Source of the DNA: UBA1858 sp963976865
GTDB lineage: Bacteria > Pseudomonadota > Gammaproteobacteria > UBA4575
Assembly (NCBI GenBank): GCA_963976865.1
Contig: CAXBLY010000006.1
Span: 73,444 to 137,443 of the forward strand
DNA: 64,000 nt
Reading direction: 5' to 3'
A program made the translations under genes and the position numbers. This document shows, piece by piece, positions 44,539-55,081 of the stretch (its first letter is position 1; each line of letters starts with the position of its first letter). The notes under the pieces were generated by a model. The model had not been told where the DNA came from. It made no database searches and was given only the letters and a program-made list of their open reading frames with translations.

Positions 44539-47500
44539 TTAATTTAATGCAACCCTCGCATTACGAAACATTCTCATCCAGGGGCTATCTTCGTCCCATT
44601 CATCCGGATGCCAGGAATGCTGAACCACTCGGAATAACCGTTCCGGGTGCGGCATCATGATTGTAAAGCGACCGTCTGTATTGGTTATCGCCGTCATTCC
44701 CTGAGGCGATCCATTAGGATTTAATGGATATATTTCAGTCGGTTCCGACGATGAATCCACATAATGCATGACATTTAACTTTGCATTTTTAATAGTGTCG
44801 ACTGCTTCATTATCAGCAGCGATTTTGCCCTCACCATGCGCTACTGCCACTGGCATCACCGAACCCTGCATTCCTGTGAATAATAATGATGGAGAATCAG
44901 TAATTTCTACGTTAACAAGCCGCGCCTCAAACTGTTCTGAAGTATTGCGAATAAATTTTGGCCATAATTCACTACCCGGAATGATCTCAGCAAGATGAGA
45001 CATCATCTGACAACCATTACATACCCCGAGTGCGAGGACATCGTTTCTATTAAAAAACAGGTTAAATTGTTCTTTTAACTGACTGTTATATAAAATACTA
45101 CTCGCCCATCCATTGCCGGCACCCAGTACGTCACCGTAAGAAAAGCCTCCGCATGCTGCCAGCGCCTGAAATTCAGACAGGTTCCTTCTTTGTGATAACA
45201 GATCTGTCATATGAACATCTACCGCTTCGAAACCGGCGCGGTCAAATGCAGCCGCCATTTCAATCTGCCCATTAACGCCCTGTTCCCGCAGTATGGCAAT
45301 TTTCGGGCGTATGCCTTTGGCTATTAATGGCGCAGTTATATCTTCGTTAATATCAAACTTTACTGCAGCCTTGAACCCGTGATGATTCGTGTCGGAAATT
45401 AACTGGCTCTCTTGTTGGGCACTGTCAGGGTTGTCGCGTAACTTCTGTATCTGCAAGCTGGGCTGACTCCAGATAAGTTCAAGCTCTGCTCTAGATTCAT
45501 TTAATAACTCTTTATTATTACTGGATATTATTATCTTCTCATCAGTACTGGGCTCACCTAGAACATGGAAACACTCTGTGAGGCCCAATTCTTCTGCCAG
45601 CAAAGTCGCTTTTGCCAGATCTTCTGCCTTGATTTGTAAAACTGCACCAAGCTCTTCATTAAAAAGGCTTTCCAACGCATTGTTACCTAATGTATTTATT
45701 TGTATTTTCATACCACAGCGTCCGGCAAAAGCCATTTCACACACGGTTGCCAGCAAGCCTCCATCACTGCGATCATGATAAGAAATTACATCTACTTCAT
45801 CTTTTAACTTATTGATAAATTTGAAGTAGCTAACTAATAAATCCGTCGATTCCAGATCAGGCGTATTGGTGTCATTAATTTTGTAAACCTGGCTTAGGCA
45901 AGACCCACCCAGTCTGTTTTTCTTCAGACCCAAATCAATCAGAATTAAGTAACTTGCTCCCAGATCAGTTCGAATTTGTGGCGTCCATGTGTTGCGAATA
46001 TCCGACACGGGCGCAAAGGCAGATACAATTAATGATACTGGCGAGACCACGTTTTTATTAACGTCAGCATCCTGCCATGTGGTCTGCATAGACAAGGAAT
46101 CCTTACCCACAGGAATCGCGATATCCAGCGCTCTACAGGCACTTGAAAGCGCATTAACAGTATCATATAACACACTGTCTTCATTAGAATAACTTGCAGC
46201 TGCCATCCAGTTTGCCGACAACCGTATATCATGCAGATTCTGGACATCCGCAGCCAGCAAATTGGTGATGGCCTCACCTAGTGACATACGCGCAGAGCGA
46301 GGCCCCGAGCTAATCGCAATTGGGCTACGCTCACCCATTGACATAGCTTCACCGGTGTAGCCTTTAAAGCTGCTTGCGGTCACCGCCACATCTGCTACCG
46401 GCACTTGCCACGGCCCCACCATCTGATCTCTTGCCACAAGACCCGTAATGGTTCGGTCACCTATCGTGACCAGGAATTTTTTCGAAGCGACTGTCGGGTT
46501 TCTGAGAACATATTCGACAGCATGTCTGATCTTGATGTGACTGTAATCTGCCTCAGTCTGCGGATTAACAGCTCTATTCGTATTGCGTTCGACTTTAGGC
46601 GGCTTACCCAGAAGCACTTCCATGGGGATATCGATCGGGTTTTGACCAAATTTTGCATCAGTGACAACCAGGTCCTGCTTTTCTGTTGCTTCACCGACAA
46701 CGGCATACGGGCATCGTTCACGTTCACAGAGTGCTTTAAATGCGTCCAGGCGGCTTTCTTCTATTGCTAAAACGTAGCGTTCCTGTGCTTCATTGCACCA
46801 GATTTCCATCGGCGACATACCGGGTTCTGCATTGGGGACTTTACGTAATTCAATGACACCTCCCCGCCCAAAATCATGCAGGATTTCTGGCAACGCGTTT
46901 GATAAACCGCCAGCACCTACATCATGGATTGATAAAATGGGATTGTTGTCCTGCAAACTCCAGCAACGGTTAATGACTTCCTGGCAGCGTCGCTCCATTT
47001 CCGGGTTTTCGCGCTGCACTGAGGCAAAATCCAGTTGCTCATGACTACTACCGGACGCCATGGAAGATGCCGCACCACCCCCAAGGCCAATGAGCATTGC
47101 CGGCCCTCCTAAAACAATGATCGGAGTACCCGCCGGGATATCCTGTTTTTCTACATCAGTGCTGCGAATATTCCCCATGCCACCCGCGATCATGATGGGT
47201 TTGTGGTATCCACGCACGACACCTTTGACTTCCTGTTCAAATGTTCGGAAATAGCCCAGCAAATTGGGCCGGCCAAACTCATTATTAAAGGCTGCCGCAC
47301 CAATCGGGCCTTCAATCATGATGTCCAGCGCGGATACGATTCGGTCCGGCTTGCCGTAATTTCCTTCCCAGGGTTCATGCATGCCAGGAATCTGCAGATT
47401 GGAAACAGTAAAACCGCATAAGCCGGCTTTGGGATAACCCCCTCTGCCGGTCGCACCTTCATCTCTGATTTCACCGCCCGACCCTGTGGCAGCGCCCGGG

Positions 47501-48411
47501 AAAGGTGAAATAGCGGTAGGATGATTGTGCGTCTCTACCTTCATTAAAATATGAATATCTTCTGTCGCGTATGAATACGTTGTATCTTCATTCGCGTAAA
47601 AACGCTCACCGGCGTGTCCTGCAATCACCGCCGAGTTGTCTTTATAGGCAGAAAGCACGTTATGCGGAGCATTTGCATGAGTAGTGCGTATCATGCCGAA
47701 TAGTGTGTCGTCCTGCTGTTCACCGTCTATTGTCCAGCTCGCATTGAATATTTTATGCCGGCAGTGTTCTGAATTGGCCTGAGCAAACATCATCAGCTCA
47801 ACATCAGAGGGACACCGGTTCAGTGTCGTATAGTTTTCTACCAGATAATCAATTTCATCATCGGAAAGCGCCAGCCCCATCTCGGTGTTGTAAGCGGCAA
47901 TATCAGTAGCCATTTCTTCAATGGAAACCAGGCGCCTCACAGGTGCAGGCTCTTTGTGCTGAAATAATAAAGATGCTTGGCCCACCTCGGTGAGTACGCT
48001 TTGTGTCATGCGGTCATGAAGTAGTCGCAAGACCCGTTTGCGTGTAGCTTCATCAAGTTTCCTCCAGCCAGACAGACTGAATAACACGCCCCGCTCTACT
48101 CGACCTGTTTTTCCAAGCCCACTGTGCTCGACAATATCTGTGGCTTTGGAAGACCAGGGAGAAATTGTTCCAATACGGGGACTTACAATAATTTGTTCAT
48201 CTAATTTATAGTTAGATGACATGGCTTCTTCAACGCTTAATAGCTGGCGCAATGTGCCAATTTGATCAGAAAGCAGGACACCCGAATATTCAGTGAAATA
48301 GATCCAGTGAGAATCAATCGATTCAATCCCGGATGCAATTTTTTGTACAGAACCAAGAAGTTGTTTACGTCTAAATGGCGTGGCTGCTGGGCCACCGCGA
48401 AGGATCAGCAT
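44539..48411 (-). CDS. purL: Phosphoribosylformylglycinamidine synthase
   Basis: PurL makes FGAM from FGAR, ATP and glutamine in purine synthesis. The 1290-residue large-type enzyme has the N-terminal domain, two AIRS-like halves (HNHPTAISPFPGAATGSGGE and the GKDSLSM stretch), and a C-terminal class I glutaminase with the nucleophile in ALGVCNGCQMM and the His-containing HPERLFR. Length is normal for gammaproteobacteria. It stands alone. Confidence 0.98.
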   Translation of the reverse strand: MLILRGGPAATPFRRKQLLGSVQKIASGIESIDSHWIYFTEYSGVLLSDQIGTLRQLLSVEEAMSSNYKLDEQIIVSPRIGTISPWSSKATDIVEHSGLGKTGRVERGVLFSLSGWRKLDEATRKRVLRLLHDRMTQSVLTEVGQASLLFQHKEPAPVRRLVSIEEMATDIAAYNTEMGLALSDDEIDYLVENYTTLNRCPSDVELMMFAQANSEHCRHKIFNASWTIDGEQQDDTLFGMIRTTHANAPHNVLSAYKDNSAVIAGHAGERFYANEDTTYSYATEDIHILMKVETHNHPTAISPFPGAATGSGGEIRDEGATGRGGYPKAGLCGFTVSNLQIPGMHEPWEGNYGKPDRIVSALDIMIEGPIGAAAFNNEFGRPNLLGYFRTFEQEVKGVVRGYHKPIMIAGGMGNIRSTDVEKQDIPAGTPIIVLGGPAMLIGLGGGAASSMASGSSHEQLDFASVQRENPEMERRCQEVINRCWSLQDNNPILSIHDVGAGGLSNALPEILHDFGRGGVIELRKVPNAEPGMSPMEIWCNEAQERYVLAIEESRLDAFKALCERERCPYAVVGEATEKQDLVVTDAKFGQNPIDIPMEVLLGKPPKVERNTNRAVNPQTEADYSHIKIRHAVEYVLRNPTVASKKFLVTIGDRTITGLVARDQMVGPWQVPVADVAVTASSFKGYTGEAMSMGERSPIAISSGPRSARMSLGEAITNLLAADVQNLHDIRLSANWMAAASYSNEDSVLYDTVNALSSACRALDIAIPVGKDSLSMQTTWQDADVNKNVVSPVSLIVSAFAPVSDIRNTWTPQIRTDLGASYLILIDLGLKKNRLGGSCLSQVYKINDTNTPDLESTDLLVSYFKFINKLKDEVDVISYHDRSDGGLLATVCEMAFAGRCGMKIQINTLGNNALESLFNEELGAVLQIKAEDLAKATLLAEELGLTECFHVLGEPSTDEKIIISSNNKELLNESRAELELIWSQPSLQIQKLRDNPDSAQQESQLISDTNHHGFKAAVKFDINEDITAPLIAKGIRPKIAILREQGVNGQIEMAAAFDRAGFEAVDVHMTDLLSQRRNLSEFQALAACGGFSYGDVLGAGNGWASSILYNSQLKEQFNLFFNRNDVLALGVCNGCQMMSHLAEIIPGSELWPKFIRNTSEQFEARLVNVEITDSPSLLFTGMQGSVMPVAVAHGEGKIAADNEAVDTIKNAKLNVMHYVDSSSEPTEIYPLNPNGSPQGMTAITNTDGRFTIMMPHPERLFRVVQHSWHPDEWDEDSPWMRMFRNARVALN

Positions 48412-48626
48412 AATGTCTGAAGCTCGAATAAATAGTTAGAAAATATTCTCAAGAAGGTCGTTATAGTAGCTGAATCTGTGTTGTGAAACACGTGTAAAAT
48501 ATTAATTCTGATGTGACTGGAATGTAACCAGCATGGTCGCCAGCTAACAAGAAAAGCATTGCCATCCGCACATGCATTAACAGGACAAAACCTCTGGCAT
48601 AAAGAATCTTACATGGTAATAGAATA

Positions 48627-49217
48627 ATGTCGTTACACGAAAACATACTCCCTGTTGATGGAGAAGCTTATTTAGACAACGAATATTTTTCAACGCATCT
48701 GGCCGCTGACTACTTCAACAGCCTGAATAATGAAATAAACTGGCAGCACAAAGAGATTCGCCTGTTTGGAAGATTCATTCTTCAGCCACGTCTAATTGCC
48801 TGGCATGGAGACCCGAACATCATCCTTAAATACTCCAGCCTTGAGCTAACCACAAAACCCTGGACCAATACGCTAAGAGAAATTAAAATCAATATAGAAG
48901 CCAGGCTTGGCTATCATTTCAATGCCGTATTTCTAAATTATTATCGAAATGGCCATGACTATATGGGCTGGCACCGTGACAACGAGAGAGTACACGGCCT
49001 GCAACCGCTCATTATCTCTGTCAGCCTGGGGGCCAAACGGGTCTTCAAGTTCCGCCACTACCACAATAAACAGCTCGTTAAAAAATTTGAACTGAATAAT
49101 GGCAGTTTATTAATTATGAAAGGCGACACCCAAAACAACTGGAGCCATTCACTCCCTAAGGCACTAAAAATTACAGAACCCAGAATTAACCTCACATTTC
49201 GCAATATTCTTCTTTAG
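48627..49217 (+). CDS. AlkB-like 2-oxoglutarate/Fe(II) dioxygenase
   Basis: The 196-residue enzyme has the AlkB fold: Fe ligands His116 and Asp118 in GWHRDNE, His174 in NWSHSLPK, and the 2-oxoglutarate Arg186 with Arg192 in EPRINLTFR. The N-terminal QPRLIAWHGD segment is the AlkB/ALKBH2-3 type. It most likely repairs alkylated bases in DNA or RNA. Classic AlkB numbering differs, and it is closer to the ALKBH2/3-like group, so I give no gene symbol. Confidence 0.93.
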   Translation: MSLHENILPVDGEAYLDNEYFSTHLAADYFNSLNNEINWQHKEIRLFGRFILQPRLIAWHGDPNIILKYSSLELTTKPWTNTLREIKINIEARLGYHFNAVFLNYYRNGHDYMGWHRDNERVHGLQPLIISVSLGAKRVFKFRHYHNKQLVKKFELNNGSLLIMKGDTQNNWSHSLPKALKITEPRINLTFRNILL

Positions 49218-49313
49218 TAGCAACGCCTTTTGTGCAATATTCACCCGATTTCATGAGATTCTCATATAGATTCAGCAACTTTTAGGCTAGACTGGAGTCT
49301 TACAAAGAGTACT

Positions 49314-49673
49314 GGGGGCGATCCGGCTTTCGACGTGGGTAGCCGATCTCTAGGTGCATGCCGAGGATGTAGTTCACCTCGTTAAATAAAACTGCAAACA
49401 TATAGTCGCAAACGACGACAACTTTGCTCTAGCTGCTTAAAAACCAGTTTTAGAGTCGTCCGCCCTAGTGAGCTTGCGCGTTAGGAACCGGGCGTCACCT
49501 TAGCAAGATCGTGGAGAAGTCTGCCTAAAACGGATCCATTAAACAAAGCTTAGGATCGCAGTTAAACGCCCTGAACGTTGGACCTTAACTGTTAAATTAA
49601 AAACGTAACTAAGCATGTAGTACCGAAAGTGAAGAACTTGCGGACGCGGGTTCAATTCCCGCCGCCTCCACCA
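49314..49673 (+). ncRNA. ssrA: tmRNA (transfer-messenger RNA)
   Basis: The 360-base RNA begins GGGGGCGATCCGGCTTTCGA and ends GGTTCAATTCCCGCCGCCTC-CACCA; its 5' and 3' ends pair as the tRNA-like acceptor stem (GGGGGCG with CGCCTCC, one G-U). The tag frame runs from GCA at 49408 to TAA at 49440 and reads ANDDNFALAA, close to the enteric ANDENYALAA. It rescues stalled ribosomes with SmpB, which is not in the window. Confidence 0.97.
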
Positions 49674-49736
49674 AATTAGGATTCATATCGTCTCTATCGA
49701 GTAGATAAGTAGTCAACCAAATTAGTTTTTTTTGAT

Positions 49737-50348
49737 TTATTGTTTATTACTTTTATCTATTTCAATTAATACTTCGTTACGACGGAGTAATGGAAGCGTC
49801 CAGGGAGGATTGTAAAATGCGTAGACAGGATCTGACAGGACGTTAATTCCTTTTTCCAGCAAATATGACTTTAGCTTATTTTCATTTGAAGCAATGTTTT
49901 TATTTGAATTTATCCCTGAAAATTGGATTACAGCAAAATCTTTTGAGGGGATTTCTTTAAGAATAACTTTGTTATTATTTGGCTTTGGTAGAGTATCTAT
50001 AGAATACTCAGCAGGCATGATAAAATTAATTGTCCATCCATCATCCGCAACAAATTGACTAACTGGTGCCGTCATTGCAATATTCTGGTTTTGTTGCTGT
50101 GTCACAGGCGCAGTCATTGAAATGCTGCTATTGTTTAAATTTTTGCCAAAAATATAATCAGCCAAGAGTCGAAAACCCTGACGTATTGCTTCCTTTCGTT
50201 CACCTTGCACGGTTACCTCTGCAGTTATCATTGAATTGTATTTCCGAATCTCAATTTTGCCTTCAGATGATTGAACTTGATATTTTGGATGTTCAACTCT
50301 GCTCATGATTGGCCCCAATGAAGTTAGACCTACTAAAGCCATGATCAT
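49737..50348 (-). CDS. SOUL-family haem-binding-like protein
   Basis: The 203-residue protein has the SOUL domain: HPKYQVQSSEGKIEIRKYN, then ISMTAPVTQ and IAMTAPVSQ, the repeated MTAPV motif, YNPPWTLPLLRRNEVLIEI near the end. It has an N-terminal hydrophobic segment (about 1-15) that may export or anchor it. Family members bind haem or tetrapyrroles loosely; the role in bacteria is unclear. An in-frame ATG at residue 3 or 15 could also be the start. Confidence 0.9.
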   Translation of the reverse strand: MIMALVGLTSLGPIMSRVEHPKYQVQSSEGKIEIRKYNSMITAEVTVQGERKEAIRQGFRLLADYIFGKNLNNSSISMTAPVTQQQNQNIAMTAPVSQFVADDGWTINFIMPAEYSIDTLPKPNNNKVILKEIPSKDFAVIQFSGINSNKNIASNENKLKSYLLEKGINVLSDPVYAFYNPPWTLPLLRRNEVLIEIDKSNKQ

Positions 50349-50384
50349 TATAATTAAGTGTCACTTTTATCCATTTTCTACTCA

Positions 50385-52871
50385 TTAGTTCTCCGCAAAT
50401 AAAGTTTTTACTGGCGTCTCTTTAGTTCTACGAACTGAAACATAGCCTGCTATGAGAACCATTATGGGTGCTATGAAAAGGCATAATATTGCTGTTTTCA
50501 GATTGAATATAAAACCACCTTCTATAATATAGTTAGTGATGCCAAAACTGACAAATAAATTCAACAAATAAGCGATTAAACCAGATATTAATCCAATCAA
50601 TATAAATTCAATTCGAAATATTTTTTGCACTAGTTTTATATCGGCGCCAACCGTTTTAAATATTGCTGTTGTGTATGTTCTATATTTTCGCAATATCATC
50701 TCAATTGAAACAAATACTAATACACTTGCTAACAGTGAAAAGTATAAAATTGTTTCTATCGCATAACTTACTTTGTCAGCAATTTGTCGCACCCTATTTA
50801 GCAAGAATTCGACATCAAAAAATGTCGCACTCGGAAAATTTTCAACGAACTCGCTAATAATCTGTCTTCGCTCAGTATCTACATGTAAACTAATAATATA
50901 ACTGGTAGGCAACTCATCAAGAGTCCCCGGTGAAAATATCAAATAAAAATTTGGTAAAAATGACTCCCATTCTACAGAGCGTATACTTGTCACTATTGCT
51001 GATACTTTTTGTGTTTCTATTGTAAATGTCAGTGTGTCACCTAATTCAATCGCTAAATTCTCAGCAATACCTTGTTCAATTGAAACACTATTAGGCTGAT
51101 TATCTGTTTCATGCCACTTGCCAAGCAAGATCTCATTGTTTTCAGGTAGTTCGCTACCCCACGTTAAGGCTAGATTACGACTGAGTGATTCATCATATCG
51201 ACCCGATTCTTTACTTGCATAATCACCTATTGCAATATTATTCACGGCACTCATGCGCCCTCTTATAATTGGATACATAGGGCTGTGATTGATATTATTT
51301 TTATTTAGCATATCAATAAACCTGCCCGTATCTTTCTCAAAAAGATTGATAGCAAAGACATTGGGTGCATTTTCAGGGACTTTAGACTGCCATGAAATTA
51401 TTAAATCATCTCTAATAGTAGATATCAGTGCCAATGAAAAAAATGTGATGGCAACTGCTAACACTTGAATCGCTACCATCGTTCTGTTTGCATTAAGATT
51501 TCTTGCTGCTAATTTAATCGATGTATATCTCGTATGTGTGTATTTAACTAGCAATCCAATAGAAAATTTTGTTACGTAGTGTGTAATGATAACAAATGAA
51601 AATAAGACACCAATAATATAAATACTAATAATGACATCTTTCGTTGATAAATATATCAGCAGCGATAACCCTATGATAATAAAAACAACTGTCAATAAAA
51701 TTGAATTCTTTTGAGTATCAAAGCGATTAAGCAACAATTTTGGAGCGGTTTGTAATAATTTATTCAAAAACGGCCAGGCAAAACTCAAGACAATTATAAA
51801 GGCTGTTAGAGAACTTAGTAGAAAGGGTTTCAAGCTGGCTGTTGGCAAAGTTTCTGGAATCAAATCACCCAAACTATTCAGGATCAGCACATGGGCTAAC
51901 CCTCCAACAAGAAAACCAATTGCAATGGCAAGTAATGTAAAAAGCATAAACGGAATAACCACGGCAGCAACCATTTGCCTGCTTTTCAAACCCAAACATC
52001 TTAACAATGCATATTGATAAGTCATATCATTTGCGTACTTGTAACTCACAAGTCCCGCCGCAATAGCACCAAGTAAAACTGCAATTAATGACGTTATATT
52101 TAGAAAGCGATAGGCTCTCTGCAAAGTATCTGCTAATGTCTGGTTTGCTGAATCAACGGTGATGAATTTTTGATTAAGTTGCAATGTATTAGTCAACTGC
52201 TCTTTCAGCAAACTTAATTCATTATCATCTCCAGAAAACAGGTATCGATATGCCACACGGCTTCCTGGCTTAACGACTTGTGTTTCAGAGATATCTTGCC
52301 AATTCATTAAGATACGCGGTGTGAAGCTATAAAAACTATTCCCCCTGTCAGGCTCATAAACCAGTACTCGAGTGACTTGCAGCGACTTCTCACCCACATT
52401 TATAAATTGATTCAATTCTATATTAAGTTCGTTTAAAACACGGTCCTCTACCCATGCCTCACCCTTCTCAGGCACACTCCTAGTTGCTTTTATTTCCCCA
52501 TATAATTCATCTGAAGTTTGCAACTCACCTAATAACGGGTATTCATTCGTGACTGCTTTAACGCTGGAAAGCAGGAATTTACCACTCGCTTCAGCATTCG
52601 CCATCGACTGGAATACCAGTATATTTGCCTGCCTTAAAGAGAATGAGCGAATAATATTATTTTGTTGTTGATTCAATTCAGATGAAGATTGTAAAACCAT
52701 ATCTGCCGCAAGCACTTCTTTCGCTTGCAAATCAAATAGCTGTTCCAGTCGATCGCTCAATAAACCAATACTAAATGTGACAGCACAAGCAATTGCGATT
52801 GCTACGCAAAACAACCGTATGGAACTCTGTCGAAACTGTCTGGTTAATAGCTTTAAGTAAAAATCAAGCAT
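50385..52871 (-). CDS. ybbP: FtsX-like ABC transporter permease (YbbP type)
   Basis: The 828-residue inner-membrane protein has the MacB/FtsX-like layout: an N-terminal helix (about 18-40), a large periplasmic domain, helix clusters near 255-400 and 405-435, a second periplasmic part, and a C-terminal trio near 725-815. It is paired with the ATPase gene 1 base upstream and divergent from tesA, the same order as ybbP-ybbA/tesA in Escherichia coli. Confidence 0.93.
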   Translation of the reverse strand: MLDFYLKLLTRQFRQSSIRLFCVAIAIACAVTFSIGLLSDRLEQLFDLQAKEVLAADMVLQSSSELNQQQNNIIRSFSLRQANILVFQSMANAEASGKFLLSSVKAVTNEYPLLGELQTSDELYGEIKATRSVPEKGEAWVEDRVLNELNIELNQFINVGEKSLQVTRVLVYEPDRGNSFYSFTPRILMNWQDISETQVVKPGSRVAYRYLFSGDDNELSLLKEQLTNTLQLNQKFITVDSANQTLADTLQRAYRFLNITSLIAVLLGAIAAGLVSYKYANDMTYQYALLRCLGLKSRQMVAAVVIPFMLFTLLAIAIGFLVGGLAHVLILNSLGDLIPETLPTASLKPFLLSSLTAFIIVLSFAWPFLNKLLQTAPKLLLNRFDTQKNSILLTVVFIIIGLSLLIYLSTKDVIISIYIIGVLFSFVIITHYVTKFSIGLLVKYTHTRYTSIKLAARNLNANRTMVAIQVLAVAITFFSLALISTIRDDLIISWQSKVPENAPNVFAINLFEKDTGRFIDMLNKNNINHSPMYPIIRGRMSAVNNIAIGDYASKESGRYDESLSRNLALTWGSELPENNEILLGKWHETDNQPNSVSIEQGIAENLAIELGDTLTFTIETQKVSAIVTSIRSVEWESFLPNFYLIFSPGTLDELPTSYIISLHVDTERRQIISEFVENFPSATFFDVEFLLNRVRQIADKVSYAIETILYFSLLASVLVFVSIEMILRKYRTYTTAIFKTVGADIKLVQKIFRIEFILIGLISGLIAYLLNLFVSFGITNYIIEGGFIFNLKTAILCLFIAPIMVLIAGYVSVRRTKETPVKTLFAEN

Positions 52872-52872
52872 A

Positions 52873-53553
52873 TTACTTCTTCACTAAAGTACCATCGACC
52901 AAGCGATAGGTTTCGTCACAGCCATTAGATAATGACTCATCATGTGTCACTAATATTAATGTTGTGCCGTGTTCTCTATTTAGCTCAAACAACAAATCAG
53001 TAATGGTTTCCCCTGTATGGGTATCAAGATTTCCTGTTGGTTCATCTGCAAGTAATAAAGGTGGGGTGGTGGCAAATGCGCGTGCTATTGCCACACGTTG
53101 CTGTTCACCCCCTGATAAGGTTGTCGGAAAATGATTCATTCGATTTCCTAACCCTACCCTGTCTAATAATGAACTAGCGATAGACCTGGCTTGTTTATTA
53201 TTATTAATTTCAAGTGGTAACATGACATTTTCCAGTGCAGTAAACCCAGGCAATAAATGAAACGCCTGAAATACAAAACCAATATACTGATTACGCAGAG
53301 CAGCACGTTCATCTTCTGACAGACTAACAATATGATGTTGGAACAATTCAATGTTTCCACTTGTCGGAGTATCAAGTCCTGCTAATATGCTTAATAAAGT
53401 GGTTTTACCTGAACCAGACTGACCAACGATTGCTATCGATGCCGACCTGGAAATCTCGCACGTAATATCACGTAATATTGTTATTGAGCCTTCGGCGCTA
53501 GAAACAACCTTACCAACCTTATGACAACTTAAAATTGATGAGTCTGAAATAAT
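52873..53553 (-). CDS. ybbA: ABC transporter ATP-binding protein (YbbA type), ATT start
   Basis: The full ATPase is about 226 residues: IVGQSGSGKTTLLSILAGLD (Walker A), IGFVFQAFHLLP (Q loop), LSGGEQQRVAIARAF (signature), LLLADEPTGNLD (Walker B) and LVTHD. There is no ATG, GTG or TTG in this frame before Walker A: the first conventional start is a TTG at 53346, which would delete Walker A. Between the in-frame TAG upstream and Walker A only ATT and ATA codons can serve; an ATT at 53553 (or 53550) lies 4-7 bases after CGGAG. The start therefore overlaps the divergent tesA ATG. The ATT start is inference; a sequencing error is the alternative. Confidence 0.85.
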   Translation of the reverse strand: MISDSSILSCHKVGKVVSSAEGSITILRDITCEISRSASIAIVGQSGSGKTTLLSILAGLDTPTSGNIELFQHHIVSLSEDERAALRNQYIGFVFQAFHLLPGFTALENVMLPLEINNNKQARSIASSLLDRVGLGNRMNHFPTTLSGGEQQRVAIARAFATTPPLLLADEPTGNLDTHTGETITDLLFELNREHGTTLILVTHDESLSNGCDETYRLVDGTLVKK

Positions 53554-54205
53554 GTCACTCCGTATATTTATAATCTATTTACTTCTGAATAGTCACTTTG
53601 TTCATGCCGAAAATACAAATAATAGTGCTGAAAATAGCTCTAACATTATAGTATTAGGCGATAGTTTAAGTGCTGGATATGGCATTGAGCTGGATGAAGG
53701 TTGGGTTAACTTGTTACGCCATCGGTTAAAAAAACATCACTCAAATTCAAAGTGGACTATAGTTAATGCCTCCATCAGTGGTGACACTACTGCAGGTGGC
53801 TTAGAGCGTCTACCTAACTTAATCCAAAATCACCAGCCTGTACTGTGCATTATAGCATTAGGTGCAAATGATGGTTTACGTGGACTACCATTAAATATAA
53901 TGCAAAATAACCTAGAGGAAATGGTAAAACACTGTAGTCAAAGTGGTACCTCCCTATTAGTGGGCATGAAACTACCTCCAAATTATGGTGAAAAATATAC
54001 AAATGCTTTCCACCAGATTTATTCAGACGTTGCCGAAATTAAAGATATAACGTATGTGCCTTTTATGCTCGATGGTATTGCGTTACATGATACATACTTC
54101 CAAGCAGATAGATTGCATCCAACTTCGGAAGCACAATCCATTATTCTAGATAATATCTGGCCCAAATTAGATGAGGTATTGAAAAATTTAAGCTCGATTG
54201 ATTAG
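53552..54205 (+). CDS. tesA: Multifunctional SGNH acyl-CoA thioesterase/lysophospholipase TesA
   Basis: TesA is a periplasmic SGNH hydrolase acting on acyl thioesters and lysophospholipids. The 217-residue protein has a signal peptide (about 1-19), block I VLGDSLSAGYG with nucleophile Ser38, block II Gly in ISGDTTAGG, block III GANDGLRG, and the Asp-His pair in ADRLHPTSEAQ near the end. It is divergent from ybbA, as in Escherichia coli. Confidence 0.95.
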   Translation: MSLRIFIIYLLLNSHFVHAENTNNSAENSSNIIVLGDSLSAGYGIELDEGWVNLLRHRLKKHHSNSKWTIVNASISGDTTAGGLERLPNLIQNHQPVLCIIALGANDGLRGLPLNIMQNNLEEMVKHCSQSGTSLLVGMKLPPNYGEKYTNAFHQIYSDVAEIKDITYVPFMLDGIALHDTYFQADRLHPTSEAQSIILDNIWPKLDEVLKNLSSID

Positions 54206-54655
54206 ATGCCATATTCTTTTTAAATAATAGATACTTGCACTTCAATTTGAAAAATCAACAAAATTAGTATAACTAATTTACTAATAGCCAGAATATATTA
54301 AGCCAATTGATTCAAGATTAAATCATTAGACTCAACATCTCATTAATTATGAGAATGAAAACGTATTGACTAGTGAACGCCGCCATCACTCTTGCATGTA
54401 AGAAATACACGCATAATAAAACCTTTAATTATGGATACTTTGCTATCCTAAAAGTGAATATCATGGTGGTGGGCCACCCACTTTACGGCTGGTTGCCAAA
54501 AACAGCATTCAAAATAATTTTATTGACTACTAATACAAAGCGAGTCGAATAAATTATACGAATTCTAATCGGTTAAGAGAGTCTCAACACAAGTGAATAT
54601 AGAATTCCCATCTGAAATATAAATTTAGTGTATTGAAGAAATACACAATGAACCT
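54206..54655. other. Intergenic region, no gene seen
   Basis: About 450 AT-rich bases between the convergent tesA and mgtC genes. I see no protein gene, RNA gene or clear terminator in it. Confidence 0.5.
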
Positions 54656-55081
54656 TCATTCCTGCTTGAAGTTCTTAACATACCTCAGTGTAATAAAATT
54701 AATGGCGCTTAATACCAGCGCAATTTCAATTCGATGGAAGGCCACGGCTATACCGATTGCACCGGTGTTCCATAAACTGGCTGCGGTCGCCGTTCCTGCA
54801 ATACTGGAACTGTTTTTCAGGATGGCGCCACCACCAATGAAGCCTATGCCGGTTATGATGCCTTGTATTACACGTGCCTCTGCACCCGTTGTATCCAGGA
54901 CTTCAATACCAACCAATGTAAAACCGCAGGTAGCAATAGCAACAATTGGGAAGGTGCGCAGTCCCGCGCTCACGCTATCAAGCTCACGGTCCCATGCAAT
55001 GGGCAGAGTAATAATAAATGCAGTGCTGATCGTCAGTATATGATTCAGCACCAATGCGTAATCCAGTTCAATCAAATACAA
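54656..55081 (-). CDS. mgtC: MgtC/SapB-family membrane protein
   Basis: The 141-residue protein has four membrane helices and the MgtC/SapB signature: LPIAWDRE near 26-33, GLRTFPIVAIATCG, then GIITGIGFIGGGAILK. The C-terminal ACT-like domain of some MgtC proteins is absent, so it matches the short SapB-like form. The family is linked to Mg2+ limitation and acid survival. Confidence 0.92.
   Translation of the reverse strand: MYLIELDYALVLNHILTISTAFIITLPIAWDRELDSVSAGLRTFPIVAIATCGFTLVGIEVLDTTGAEARVIQGIITGIGFIGGGAILKNSSSIAGTATAASLWNTGAIGIAVAFHRIEIALVLSAINFITLRYVKNFKQE

Noticed and set aside
52873..53346. TTG at 53346 as the start of the YbbA-type ATPase
   Set aside because: It would remove Walker A, which is intact in frame just upstream; the true start must lie near 53550.
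54633..55043. Plus-strand 136-residue frame opposite mgtC
   Set aside because: It is the antisense shadow of the MgtC/SapB gene, whose membrane helices and family motifs are clear.
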